Below, one piece after another: positions 20,101 through 28,876 of a stretch of 64,000 bases of DNA (positions are counted from its first letter, which is position 1; each line of letters starts with the position of its first letter). The position numbers and the translations under genes are program-made. The notes beneath the pieces were generated by a model that saw nothing but the letters and a program-made list of their open reading frames with translations, had not been told where the DNA came from and did not search any database. The stretch is from NCBI GenBank assembly GCA_003116975.1, contig BGKB01000088.1, positions 62,001 to 126,000 of the forward strand. Reading direction: 5' to 3'. This DNA is from Aurantiochytrium sp. KH105 (lineage: Eukaryota > Sar > Bigyra > Thraustochytrida > Thraustochytriidae).

Positions 20101-21486
20101 AACGTAGATCCTTCAAGGATGCTCAATGCGATCGAGGCTAACGTCGTCAAGGGAAATCTGGATGTGGTCGACGCCGCCAACGCCTTTGTGGCCCTTGCGC
20201 CAGCCTACGTTATCCAAGGAAAGACGGAAGAAGGCATTCGAATGCTTCGGCGCATTATGGACCGAGTGGGCGCGGAGTTGCGCGCTGAAGACCGCCCTTC
20301 GCGCAGACGCCTCGCCGACCTCGAGAACGTCCTGGGTCGGGCTCTCTTCAGTATCGGCCGCTTTTACTGCGACTCCTTCAGCGGGGATGAGACGGTTGCT
20401 TGCGCTGATCTCTGCTGCGATGAGGCGATCGCGATTTTGCGCCGATGCGACGACCCTCTCCTTGCCAAGGCACAGTACGTCTTGGCGCGCACCCTGGTGA
20501 ACTGTCACATGTCCATCACAACGTTTTCGAGTCGCGAGAGGGGGCCGGACGTACAGAAATCAGAGAAGGCGCTCGACGAGGCGATTCGCAGCATGGAGGA
20601 TGACAAGGTCCTTCAACCTGATCTTGGCGCGCTCTACGTGCATCGTGCCAAGCTTCTCGATCTCAAGGACGCCGACCCGGCCGAGGTCGAAGCGGACTTT
20701 GAGAGAGCCCTTGAGGTTCAGGTCGAGCTTTACGGCCCAATGGATCCGCGCGTCGCGCTCACTACGAAATGCCGCGGCCAGAGCTGGTACTGGCGAGGCA
20801 AGTACGAGAAGGCACTCTTTCATTGGGGCCAGGCGTTTCCGAGGATTTGCGATGGATACAAGATGAAGTCAATCTCAGCCTTTCACGTCTTCAAGATCTT
20901 TTACTTCACGGCCATGGCCTTTGACAAGCTGCGCCAGGAGAAACCGGAGATGGCCAACCAGGAGATGGACTTTGTCAAGGTCACGGCCGAAAAATACTTT
21001 GTGGAGCTCCGCGAAAAGCTGCGCAAAAACCTTGAAGGCAGCTATCCCACGGAGGCGCGCCGCTGCGACGAGGTTGGCTACGATTGGGTTGCCTCCGCGC
21101 TGCGGCGCGTCCTCGTCATTGACGCTGACGAGACGCGAGCCACGCAGGTCGAGAAAGCGCTTGTTGTTTCGGATAATGTTGACGTCGTCAAAGACGTGGA
21201 GGCGGCCCGAGTCAATCTCCAGAAGCACGTGTACGCCATCGTCTTTGCAGCTGGCGGTGAGGACGTATTGACCGAGACGGACTTGGCTCTGGAGCCAACC
21301 CCGGCCGTCATTGATGGCACCAAGCGCCATCGCCCCCAATTCTATCGATATGGGAACAGCGCTGAGGGTGCCGAGGTGCACGACGTCGATAGTCTGCTGG
21401 ATCTCACCAAGGAGACCTTTGCGACCATGTCGCAGCGGCTCACTCAAGGCTTGGTCCCGGTTCCCGCGCCCGCGTTGACTTCTTAG
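17122..21486 (+). CDS. Family gene C: helical domain, degenerate TIR-like, TPR and receiver-like protein
   Basis: Protein of 1,454 residues, starting at the ATG at 17122 (MSASEATMP), with the same order of parts as gene B. The acidic/aromatic N-terminus contains LDSSFLSDLDGF. A long disordered acidic region reaches about residue 330. The family helical domain occupies about 345-592 and ends ARWCAAVLF, followed by KGKKRGRD. An amphipathic or hydrophobic stretch at about 645-685 stands where B has its hydrophobic segment, but it is weaker. The TIR-like domain (about 791-905) keeps WFGLATNFVC, WWIDIFS and VIDKW. It has lost the His-Ala-Trp of B and the Trp-Cys pair, reading ESCRHEIALA, although the Glu remains. 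KLC-like TPR units at about 1085-1250 include an acidic insert before them. The end has a receiver-like fold (RVLVIDADETRA, HVYAIVFAAG) without the expected acceptor Asp. It reads as a diverged tandem duplicate of B. Its partner or ligand is unknown. Confidence 0.85.
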   Translation: MSASEATMPTQHQDRDEGFGEELDSSFLSDLDGFPDSLIDHDSSSIPREASGDAQHSAQEQNGLIQRVDTVPGGAPVPNHLCSHPAEDGDTDTDPLMIEPPGPSIPMENGADTGIVPSYGDTDADLPVFKDSGDQIQTGDDGIYDGNHSQLPSNQGVPPYSSVSGTPFAPSENPVSNNFNNADEVIAGGEMLTSPDAPSIASAAHYPPNEPANLDLFRAGQNEGFAGETVDQGVAAYAQVPHTPGAETEASETQRTDPGSPRVSEPGGAYNHHFRVHDFHANAGEDDPQPPFNFHDGVEETVGGHVQVSGPWSPSQESNESESSAGLPDTPRFEDPTPHFENLMYEAETFFKHANEVKVRAIEERYEILHQDRSPIPDSRRRDLHRVLAPILALLQVGNDQRNPPESFPDISDHLKYYIVRLVFDANTKGAVLQAMRETLRPPEKPTSKNAFTQAVVRALGELISYPIAATPLKNEWIAWADPDIPDRQLRAIEAEAENTPQVRAPYAFRKDGNQFGVASALLGKYISWNPTGNEQSNIFRGAEVFLDFVKTKKGASWDLRVIAKILAEQHRRKLSYHLARWCAAVLFTEAGEILPKMRNVLKVWLDGILPLSPKGKKRGRDGSTSPSSSDTKGSRFAKQARGAAGAVNSVLSLLRSSVLRLFTNLYAAAGMVISPLTGLLPSSVTGRVDPKDAARKALRPEGAHGVSSEFLVLFDRLLSRNDALDDDDGDDNNDGGDKRDAFKAGAVLSEICKAAPQGSSAASLKEFVLSEAGKDFREELVSLARSAAEREVEKWFGLATNFVCYDPQMPFAKVLEGLTLASGSRTYWWIDIFSNFVGSQSKADASTRMTSSDAVRATDNFTIVIDKWQDPAVGRLESCRHEIALAVDERKPLRVAMSQRVRSELDRFSRACMSAKNEEKEEGKEDDDGQGPGQDDADVDADFDELGTSLGVHGKRLVESKSATKQVDLKTRLAIISVVLEPAMEMIRQHKGNVDPSRMLNAIEANVVKGNLDVVDAANAFVALAPAYVIQGKTEEGIRMLRRIMDRVGAELRAEDRPSRRRLADLENVLGRALFSIGRFYCDSFSGDETVACADLCCDEAIAILRRCDDPLLAKAQYVLARTLVNCHMSITTFSSRERGPDVQKSEKALDEAIRSMEDDKVLQPDLGALYVHRAKLLDLKDADPAEVEADFERALEVQVELYGPMDPRVALTTKCRGQSWYWRGKYEKALFHWGQAFPRICDGYKMKSISAFHVFKIFYFTAMAFDKLRQEKPEMANQEMDFVKVTAEKYFVELREKLRKNLEGSYPTEARRCDEVGYDWVASALRRVLVIDADETRATQVEKALVVSDNVDVVKDVEAARVNLQKHVYAIVFAAGGEDVLTETDLALEPTPAVIDGTKRHRPQFYRYGNSAEGAEVHDVDSLLDLTKETFATMSQRLTQGLVPVPAPALTS

Positions 21487-22481
21487 AGTGGCCGCCAGAA
21501 GGATTCCGACTTAGCAGCAGAGCGCACGTCGCACGGGATGGATGTCGGTCGATCGATCGAGTGAAAGACTCATTGTCGCCATTGATCGAGTGACTTATGG
21601 TCGCCGTCGCTGTTGATGCGCATCGTCATGCGGCGTAAGCCATGCACGCGCGCGGGAAGGTGAAAAGACGATCCCTTCCGAGCCGTTGCCGCTTCTTCCT
21701 CCGAGGCTCCTGCACTTTTCGTGACACTCGGGTTCCTCCGGTTCGACAAGTGGGCACTTTCCATGACACGCAGGTTCTTCCAGTTCTACTCGTCGAGAAA
21801 CGTCACCCGTGCAGGCTCGAACGCTGCCTGCGGCCGCAGAGCTGGAAGAGGAGGCAGGGGCTGTGACACGAAAATCGACCTCCCGGCCACGGCTACCACG
21901 CTGACTCGCACTCTTTCGATCCTTCTCCGTTCGCTCTCGGTGCGAAAAGAAAAATGAATCAACAAGTGAATCAACAAATGAATGAATGTAAGAATGTAAG
22001 AATACACGCTCTCGCAAGTGGATCATGCGCTAGCTCGCGTTCCGCTCGTTGTGCAACCAGCCAGCCAGCCAGCCATGCAAGCAACGACCGGCTTCTTCCC
22101 CGCGCATATAACTGACTGACCGCGGAGACGAGGCTGTGTCACGATTTTGCGCAGGGTTCCCCCGCCAACAAGAGGAGAGAAAAAGTAAAAGAAAAAAATC
22201 GAACGAGAACGCACCACCACCGGCCGGCTGCCCGAGCCCATCGCCAGTGCCAGTGCACGTAGCAAACCGAAAGGTCGCCAAGCGTTCGCGAAGCTCGCTT
22301 TCTATCTCTCTCTGGCACTCACTGCCGCGGCCGCGCAGTGAGCTTTCGTGACGTGAAGTTCACTTTATGTATAAGTTGAAGTTCGCGCAGTGAAGTGAAG
22401 ACTCTGTTTCACTTTCAACTTCTTTCTTCTCTCACTGTAAACATAAAATAAAAGCTTTTTCGGCGACTTCTTCCAGCACGT

Positions 22482-22530
<49 letters not shown>

Positions 22531-22792
22531 CTCTCCTCTCTCTCTGAAGCGGGTTCTTCTTCTTCTTTCGTCTTCTTCGACATTCTTCTTCTCCTTCTTT
22601 CTTTCCCTGGATCCAGCACAGCGCTCTCAATCGGCGCCGGACGAGCGCCACGCAGGCGAGCGAGCGAGCAAACCCCTTTCGCGCCGAGGTCCAGCTGCCC
22701 GCGGGCTGGCCGGAGGCTCGCTTGCTCGCTTGCTCGCTTTCTCGCTCGCTCGCGTGAGCGAGCGAGTGGGACGCGCTGCGGCTAGGACGAGC
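21487..22792. other. Spacer between genes C and D
   Basis: No convincing gene. It contains a duplicated segment of about 32 bases with a 42-base offset (21712 and 21754, beginning GCACTTT) and a long CT repeat near the start of gene D. Small Cys-containing minus-strand frames here come from the duplication. Confidence 0.6.
22487..22548. repeat. CT dinucleotide repeat upstream of gene D
   Basis: Long (CT)n run with a short TTTT break, about 250 bases before gene D's start. Probably promoter or 5'-UTR. Confidence 0.9.
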
Positions 22793-24007
22793 ATGGAGGA
22801 GGAGCACCGCGTGCACGATGAGGACAACGAGGTGCGCGGGTTCGACCTGGACTTCTTCGCTGATGAGGACCACCGGCAGCACGACGAGGCGTACCTTGAG
22901 CAGCAGCGGCACCCGGGTGAGCGACGTGTGCCCGCAAGCACGAGTAGCGAAGGTGCTGCTGGGGCAGCTGCTGCTTCTACTGGCGGCAGCGGCGGAGGAG
23001 GAGAGCGCGAGACGGACAACGTCTCGCAGGAATTCTTTGATACTAGTCTAAATAGAATTCTGAAGCTTCGAGACGCAAAGCTCACGAGCGAGCCGACGCG
23101 AGGACGGAGCGAATCGCTCAGGCAACTGGTGGATTGCGTCGCGCCGATCGTGAAATCGCTGCGAGCTGTATACTCTGCACATGCAATTAATGAGGGCCCT
23201 TTCATTATCCCCGAGACCTTGAAGGTATTGATCCATCGTCTCGTTTTCAAGGCCAAAAAAAGCTCGTCAGAGAACCTGGCGGAAAATTTGCAGAATCTAG
23301 CTGACCCCTGGTTGCCGCGACGCTCCTCGCACTCGCAAATGACAACGGCGGCACCGTCATCGGCGACTTCGCCGTCACCATCTACGTCGCCAATCGCACC
23401 CACACCTTCGCCGCCCCACTACTCTGGTACCGCGTCGCCTTCGCCATCGTCCAGACATGGCCGAGGACAGTCTTCTTCTGCAAGCGATCTCGGAAAGCCA
23501 TGGCAACTCGAGGTTTTGCGTGAACTTTACGAGCTCTCGATCCACCCGGAATATAAGACTACATGGCTGGGTCGAGGCTTGCCTCGTTTCCAGGATAGCA
23601 TGAACACAGGCCACGGGCGGCAAGATGCTCAAATCTTCACCAAGACGCGCGGCCTCCTCGACGCGCTCACAAGCGAATTTCGCCAGGACAAGTCTATTGA
23701 AGATCTCAAGGACACTGTCAGAGTTTACATGCTTCAGATCAACTGTGCGCAAATCCTCTACAAGCTGGCGTATCTCTTAGTTGTGGACGGCAACAGCCTC
23801 ATTCTGAAGCAGTTCACGCAGTTCTGCGCAGCTGTCCTCTTTGAGCAATATAACAAGGATTGTGCGGATCCCCTTAAGGCCATCATCGAATATGGCGGAA
23901 AACGTAATGCTCCGGAGGGATTCCGAGCAGCGGACTCAGGTCGACCAGGCAAGCGCTCGCGGCTCCGCGTCACTACTTCCGATTCCATGGACAGTGTTTT
24001 ATCATAG
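22793..24007 (+). CDS. Family gene D: acidic N-terminus, helical domain, basic tail
   Basis: Protein of 404 residues, starting at the ATG at 22793. The N-terminus is strongly acidic with aromatic residues (FDLDFFADED). A Gly/Ser/Ala linker with an Arg-Glu stretch follows. The family helical domain runs from about residue 105 to 355, split by a Ser/Pro/Thr-rich insert at about 180-235. It is closest to gene C: both carry an L-x-x-x-I-x-RLVF-x-A segment in the first half, and the terminal helix FTQFCAAVLF matches C's ARWCAAVLF. The protein ends soon after a basic KRSRLR. It thus looks like the N-terminal third of gene C without the TIR-like, TPR and receiver-like parts. A donor-like GGTGAG near 22916 means a small intron in the linker cannot be excluded. 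Confidence 0.75.
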   Translation: MEEEHRVHDEDNEVRGFDLDFFADEDHRQHDEAYLEQQRHPGERRVPASTSSEGAAGAAAASTGGSGGGGERETDNVSQEFFDTSLNRILKLRDAKLTSEPTRGRSESLRQLVDCVAPIVKSLRAVYSAHAINEGPFIIPETLKVLIHRLVFKAKKSSSENLAENLQNLADPWLPRRSSHSQMTTAAPSSATSPSPSTSPIAPTPSPPHYSGTASPSPSSRHGRGQSSSASDLGKPWQLEVLRELYELSIHPEYKTTWLGRGLPRFQDSMNTGHGRQDAQIFTKTRGLLDALTSEFRQDKSIEDLKDTVRVYMLQINCAQILYKLAYLLVVDGNSLILKQFTQFCAAVLFEQYNKDCADPLKAIIEYGGKRNAPEGFRAADSGRPGKRSRLRVTTSDSMDSVLS

Positions 24008-24719
24008 TCGTGGGTTCTCTGCATCTTCGAACGTGCGACCCACCCCAGGAGAGTGCCGTCTGCAGAACAAGAGAAAACAAACATAAGAAGTAGCGGAATC
24101 ATCCACTCACCCACCCACCCACCTAATTTCGGGGAGCGAAACGAGGTATCGCAAACCCTTGTTTTGATGATCAATTTTTGACAATGATATGACATAGACA
24201 GAGAGATGGAAAGAGAGGGAGAGAGCATGGAAGGAGCGTGCGCATGCGAAAACTTGTGGTCTGCTTTGCGCTGCCTAATGCATTTCCCACCATGCGTGAG
24301 AATGGCGAGAGTAAGGTTATCTTTCCAAGTCGCCGTGGCCTGAAGTTTCGGGTGTTTCGAAAGCGGGGGCAGACAAGCCTTCCTTGTTGGAGACGTCTAG
24401 ATTGTGGAAGGAAATCATACGGAAACCAATGAGCATCAACAGCAGCAGCAGGGCGGCTCGCCACGGTGACAAAATGATGGCAAGCGAAAGTGTTGTACAA
24501 AAGGGTAAAAAAAAAAGAGAAAATAGCTGAGGGTCCCCTCTTAAGGGTTTATGAGAGCACGCGCGAGACGAGCCATTGATTGGACCGTCAAAGCGCCGGA
24601 GAGGCAGGAAGACGCTTAGAGCCAGCCAATTTGCGGAAGGGGTCCTTCTCTCGCATCAGGAAACATCTCATTCCTTTGGTTAGGGGATGATGAAAAGGCT
24701 GTGATAGCTAGCTAGCTGT

Positions 24720-24747
24720 AGCTAGCTACAGCTAGCTGCTCGAGTTT
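24720..24747. repeat. Perfect 28-base palindrome
   Basis: AGCTAGCTGTAGC joins its exact reverse complement with no spacer, and flanking TAGC units extend the symmetry loosely. It could form a cruciform or a transcript hairpin. It may simply be a decayed AGCT simple repeat. Confidence 0.85.
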
Positions 24748-26016
24748 CACAGAAGACGCAAGAACGGTCCGGCAAGCTCACGCGCCGGCCGAAGGAAGAA
24801 GCTTTTGTCTCGTGCTCAAGGCTACTATACCTTCATGGCGGCGCTACTTTGGTGTTGGACTAGCCTAGATCTCCACCTGCTACAGTTTTTCTCAGAGACA
24901 CACCAAGCGAAGCTGTTGGCAGAATGGATGCATGCACGCTCATCGGGGGCGGTCGCCATGTAGGACCCTGCTGGGGCCAACGAATGGTGTTGCACGCGTG
25001 CGCGAACGCGCAATGTTCTCTCGCGTCGCAAGTTGCAGCGCCATTGCAACCTGTTTCCTCCGTAGCACGCGTCAGCTTCTGGATCAACGGACGGGGCGAT
25101 CGACCCGAGTGACGACGGTCCAATCAACATATCTGGACTACAAGGCGATCAGTGGCCGGCCTCGAAGAAAGTCAACGCCTCCAGTGTGATTGCAGGGAAC
25201 CCCACACCTCAGCCTCAGAATCAACCGAAGTGTGGTGGCGTCAGAGTCACTTCGCCGGCCGGGCGGCAACCCATGCACGGAATGCCTGCGATTGATTGGC
25301 CTCTTGAAGCAGTGGCTTGCGCCGCAGATGCAGCTAGCTTTGTGGCGCTCGCTTAGCTTGCGCTTTCCCAACACCGCCCTTCTCCGCGGCGAGAGAGAGC
25401 ATGGTCTGCAGGGCAGCCAGACAGCTTGCTTGGCCAGAGAAAGCTGCGCTCGCTGGCATGCTCTGGCCGCCGTCGAGCTATAGCTTTCCCGTGGGGCCGG
25501 TCTGCCTGCCTGCCTGCCTGGCTGCCTGCCTTTGCCTGCCAGTCACCATGGTCAGTGCGAGCAAGGGCACCCACCGCGGAGAGCGCTTCGCACGCGCCTG
25601 GCTGGCTGCACGCGCCTTGGGTTTCGAGGAGGATTACTGGCATCCGCGCATAGGCGTCCGCGCGCATAGGCAGGCGTTCGCGCACTGTCCCAGCAGCGAC
25701 GAGGTGGCGAACGGCCACGGACGGATGGACGGACGGATGGGTGGACGGTCGGGTGGATAGATGAGCGAACGGGAGCGTGGATGCCTCGTCTCACCTCACC
25801 CCACCTTTGAACAAGTCTTGACCTTCTGAATAGTAAGATAGTAGGCCCACTACTACTTTCCTAGTTCGTAATAAATAAGTTATTTGAAGCCGGTCAATCA
25901 ACTCACCGTCCGTGGCTTACTCCAAGAGGCTCTGCCGCTGCTCTTGTAAAACTATAAAATGTTGACGGCCACTGCGAAACAGAGTATATATAGTATCGAA
26001 GCAAGGAAAGTCGTCG

Positions 26017-26038
26017 TGACGTTGCGGACGTGACGTCA
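26017..26038. promoter_or_regulatory. CRE-like element pair near TATA-like sequence
   Basis: A half site TGACGTTG at 26017 and a full palindrome TGACGTCA at 26031-26038 match the consensus of CREB/ATF-type bZIP factors. TATA-like runs lie about 45-80 bases to the left (25956 and 25985). No convincing gene begins nearby, so this may be chance. Confidence 0.25.
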
Positions 26039-26257
26039 GTGCCCTCCGCCCAGACCCGTCCCCGTGACGCGACCTCGATGGCGACGCCGTTCGCTCCTTC
26101 CCCGCATACCGCCACGCCAGCTCTTTCCGCAACCTATCTCTCGCTCGATCGCCTGATCGATCGATCGATCGATCCAGCGATCGCGCGCTCTATCAGACGC
26201 GCGCGGCGCCGCCGCAAGGCGGCCAACCTCCGCCCGGGTCCGTGCGGCTTCCGTTTT

Positions 26258-26382
26258 GCAAAAAGCGTAGCCCAGCGGCAGCGGCTTCCTCTATTCACCT
26301 TCCATATCGCAAAAAGCGTAGCCCAGCGGCAGCGGCTTCCTCTATTCACCTTCCATATCGCAAAAAGCGTAGCCCAGCGGCT
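26258..26382. repeat. 51-bp tandem repeat, about 2.4 copies
   Basis: Units begin at 26258, 26309 and 26360 with GCAAAAAGCGTAGCCCAGCG. The first two copies are identical over the full 51 bases and the third is partial. Exact identity points to recent duplication. The period is a multiple of three, so it creates an open but meaningless repetitive frame. Confidence 0.9.
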
Positions 26383-27444
26383 TCCTGTTCCTGACCTTCT
26401 TCCCGCTTTCCGGGAGTTGGCCAGCGACGAGCACCGGCTTACTGTCCGGAGGAAGGAAGAAACTCTGCTCAGCTGCGCCGAGGTGAGCTGCAGCGCCCTA
26501 GCTCGGCTTGAGTTGGGTTGGCTTGGCTTGAGTTGGCTTGGCTTGATTCGGCGTGGCTTGAATTCGCTTGGATTGGGTCGGCTAGAAGGTCGCGCTTGGC
26601 GTCGCTATTATCGACGGATGTGACTGTGGGCAGACGTCTCACCGACGGCTGTTTTCCCTGCTTTGCCACGCCCACAGCAAGCGCGAAGTATCATCGTGAC
26701 GGGGCCTGGCCCCCTCACAGGTCTCACCAAAGGCCGCAATTCCTCGAGCTGCGGGACGGAGGCTGCGGGTGTGCGCCTGCCCGCGGCCGCTGCTCTCTCG
26801 CTCCTGGCCGTCACTCCGCCACGCCTGGTCGCCCGGCTTGCTGGCTGGCCATCGCTAGCTAGCTGCCTGACATGAATGGCGCCGCTGCTTCGAGGTGACC
26901 TGCTGGGAGCGGAAGGGGCTGGCGCGTCCACGTCTCGCGCGCGCAGGCTCGCCGAACCAGGCGCCGCCGCGGGGCTCCCCAGCGCGCAGGACCTCGGCCA
27001 GGCCACGTGAGCCGTGAAGGGGAACCCTCTGACCGCCCCAGGGCCTGTCAGTCACGGTTTCACTCGTTTCGAGGCGCGGCAGCGTGGCGGAGTGTGGCAG
27101 ACTTGATCCCGTTCACTTCGAGAAAGGCCTGCGCGGCTCGGCCTGGCTGGTCGGCGCAAGCGAGATCGCGCGAGAGGCTTTGTAGGCGCGCGTGCTGTGA
27201 CGGTCGTTGGGGGAGGAGTAAAGGAGGGGAGACAAGAGGAATGGAGAGCAGCGGCGCGCGCGTCGCCACCGGACAAGCAACCATCCAACAGAAGCTACCA
27301 CAGTCGAGCACAAGAGCGCACAGGATTGGAAGGCAGGGTAAAGCAGAGAAAAGCCGCTACACTTGCTCTGCGAAAGCTGCTTGCTTCCCGCTTGCTTCTC
27401 ACAGCTTCGCAAGCTGTCTGACACGCGCACGGCCGATAGCGGGA

Positions 27445-27492
27445 GGAGGCAAGCAAGCAAGCAAGCAAGCAAGCAAGCGAGCGAGCGAGTGA
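27445..27492. repeat. CAAG/CGAG tetranucleotide repeat
   Basis: (GCAA)n followed by (GCGA)n units in spacer DNA. Similar short CAAG runs recur near 29550 and 39850. Confidence 0.85.
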
Positions 27493-28423
27493 GCGAGCTA
27501 GGGAGCTCCCGGAGCTGTCTCAGCCTGTCGTTTGCTTGCGACCGCTCGCGCACTCTCCTTCAATCTCTGCTCTTCTTCTTCTTCTTCTTCTTCCCCAATT
27601 CCTCAGCCCGCCAGCTGGCAGCTGCGAGACGTTCCTTAGAGAGGCGTTGCACCACTCTCCAAACCACACCGAAAGACAGGAACCCATTGCTCCCATCCAC
27701 CCACCTCCCTACTGCTGCCGGCCGCCGCCGGGCCTCCGCGTCGCCCTCGCCGCTGTCCTGCATCCGCATCGGCGTCGCAAACGCAGCTGCGCCGCTTCTC
27801 CTCCCACGCCCTCGCTCCATTCCATTCCCTTCCCTTCCGCTGCACTTCTTCTTCTGCTCCTTGGCCCATCCATCCGCCTCGCCGCGGCTCCCCGCACCGC
27901 CCGCACCGCGGCCTCCTCCCCGCGCTTCCCACCGCGCGGCCAGCCAGCCAGCCGCGGCAGTCCCCCATCGCGCCGCCGCTGCGAGCCAGCCAGCCACGCG
28001 GGCGGCACGGCATGACGCGCAAAATTCGCGACAATACTTGTCATTTTTATTTTTATTTTTTTTCTCGTTGGAAGGTTTTCCACGCGGCTTCGAGGCGGCG
28101 AAATTTAACAGACCCAGTGCGCTTGCCGGGGGGGGTAGCATGGAGAGGAGGGGGGTAGGAAAAAATGGGCGCACAGCGAGGCACAGCATGAAAAAAACGA
28201 CCAAGTACACCCTCTGTAGCAAGGGTGAAAAATGAGTCGATCATCAAAAATATGACGAAGGCCGCCCTCTGTGGCAAGAGTGTAGAATGGCTCCAATCCC
28301 TGCAGTAAAGGGGTGGAGAGGAAAATGAGCCCAAAATTCGACAAAGTCCAACTGATGTAGTGAAGGGTCGTACAAAGACACTGCAAATGCAAGAAGGAAA
28401 CGTTTGTACACAAATGATTTCGT

Positions 28424-28759
28424 TTAAGCAGTTTCGGAAGTGGTAGCACGGCTCATAAGAACTACCTTTACGGGTCTTGAAAAGCGTTCTCGCCATCCTT
28501 GCGTCTTCTGCTTGAGATGCTCGTACGATCTGTAAACGGTGTCTTCCACACTGTATAAGGAGTCTCCGAAACCAATCTTGTTGCGAATTGTATCATCGGT
28601 GATGGGATCCTTACGTGTCACACGCATCTCTTGATCAAGACAGTCGAAGAACTCCTTAAAGTTGACGGTCAGTGCCATTTGTCTGCCTGCATACTCGAGC
28701 CCAAAGCCAACATTCGTCTGCAGGTTCTGGTCAAGATGGGGATGAAAGGACTTCCCCTG
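28424..28759 (-). CDS. 3' end of an unidentified gene truncated by the assembly gap
   Basis: The frame is open from the gap edge (28759) to a TAA at 28424-28426, giving 111 residues. It has balanced composition unlike the surrounding spacer. It reads GKSFHPHLDQNLQTNVGFG near the gap, then FKEFFDCLDQEM, KDPITDDTI and YEHLKQKTQGWRERF. The KDPITDDTI stretch is faintly like the D-x-D-x-I-x-x-DD-x-I strand of a C2 domain, but this is weak. On the other side of the gap (28877 onward) a minus-strand peptide DLIIRDNKQL may be part of the same gene, though the frame across the N run is unknown. The 5' end is therefore missing. Confidence 0.6.
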   Translation of the reverse strand, partial: QGKSFHPHLDQNLQTNVGFGLEYAGRQMALTVNFKEFFDCLDQEMRVTRKDPITDDTIRNKIGFGDSLYSVEDTVYRSYEHLKQKTQGWRERFSRPVKVVLMSRATTSETA

Positions 28760-28876
28760 NNNNNNNNNNNNNNNNNNNNNNNNNNNNNNNNNNNNNNNNN
28801 NNNNNNNNNNNNNNNNNNNNNNNNNNNNNNNNNNNNNNNNNNNNNNNNNNNNNNNNNNNNNNNNNNNNNNNNNNNN
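28760..28876. other. Assembly gap (117 N)
   Basis: Run of N bases interrupting a probable minus-strand exon. The true length is unknown. Confidence 1.

Larger units (their letters stand above)
24008..28423. other. 4.4-kb gene-poor spacer
   Basis: No convincing gene. Visible structures are a perfect 28-base palindrome (24720-24747), a promoter-like patch near 25950-26040 with TATA-like sequences and TGACGTCA at 26031-26038, and a 51-base tandem repeat (26258-26382). There is also a CAAG/CGAG tetramer run (27445-27492). Around 28190-28310 the segment CCCTCTGT-x-GCAAG-x-GTG occurs twice. All frames here give low-complexity peptides. Confidence 0.55.
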
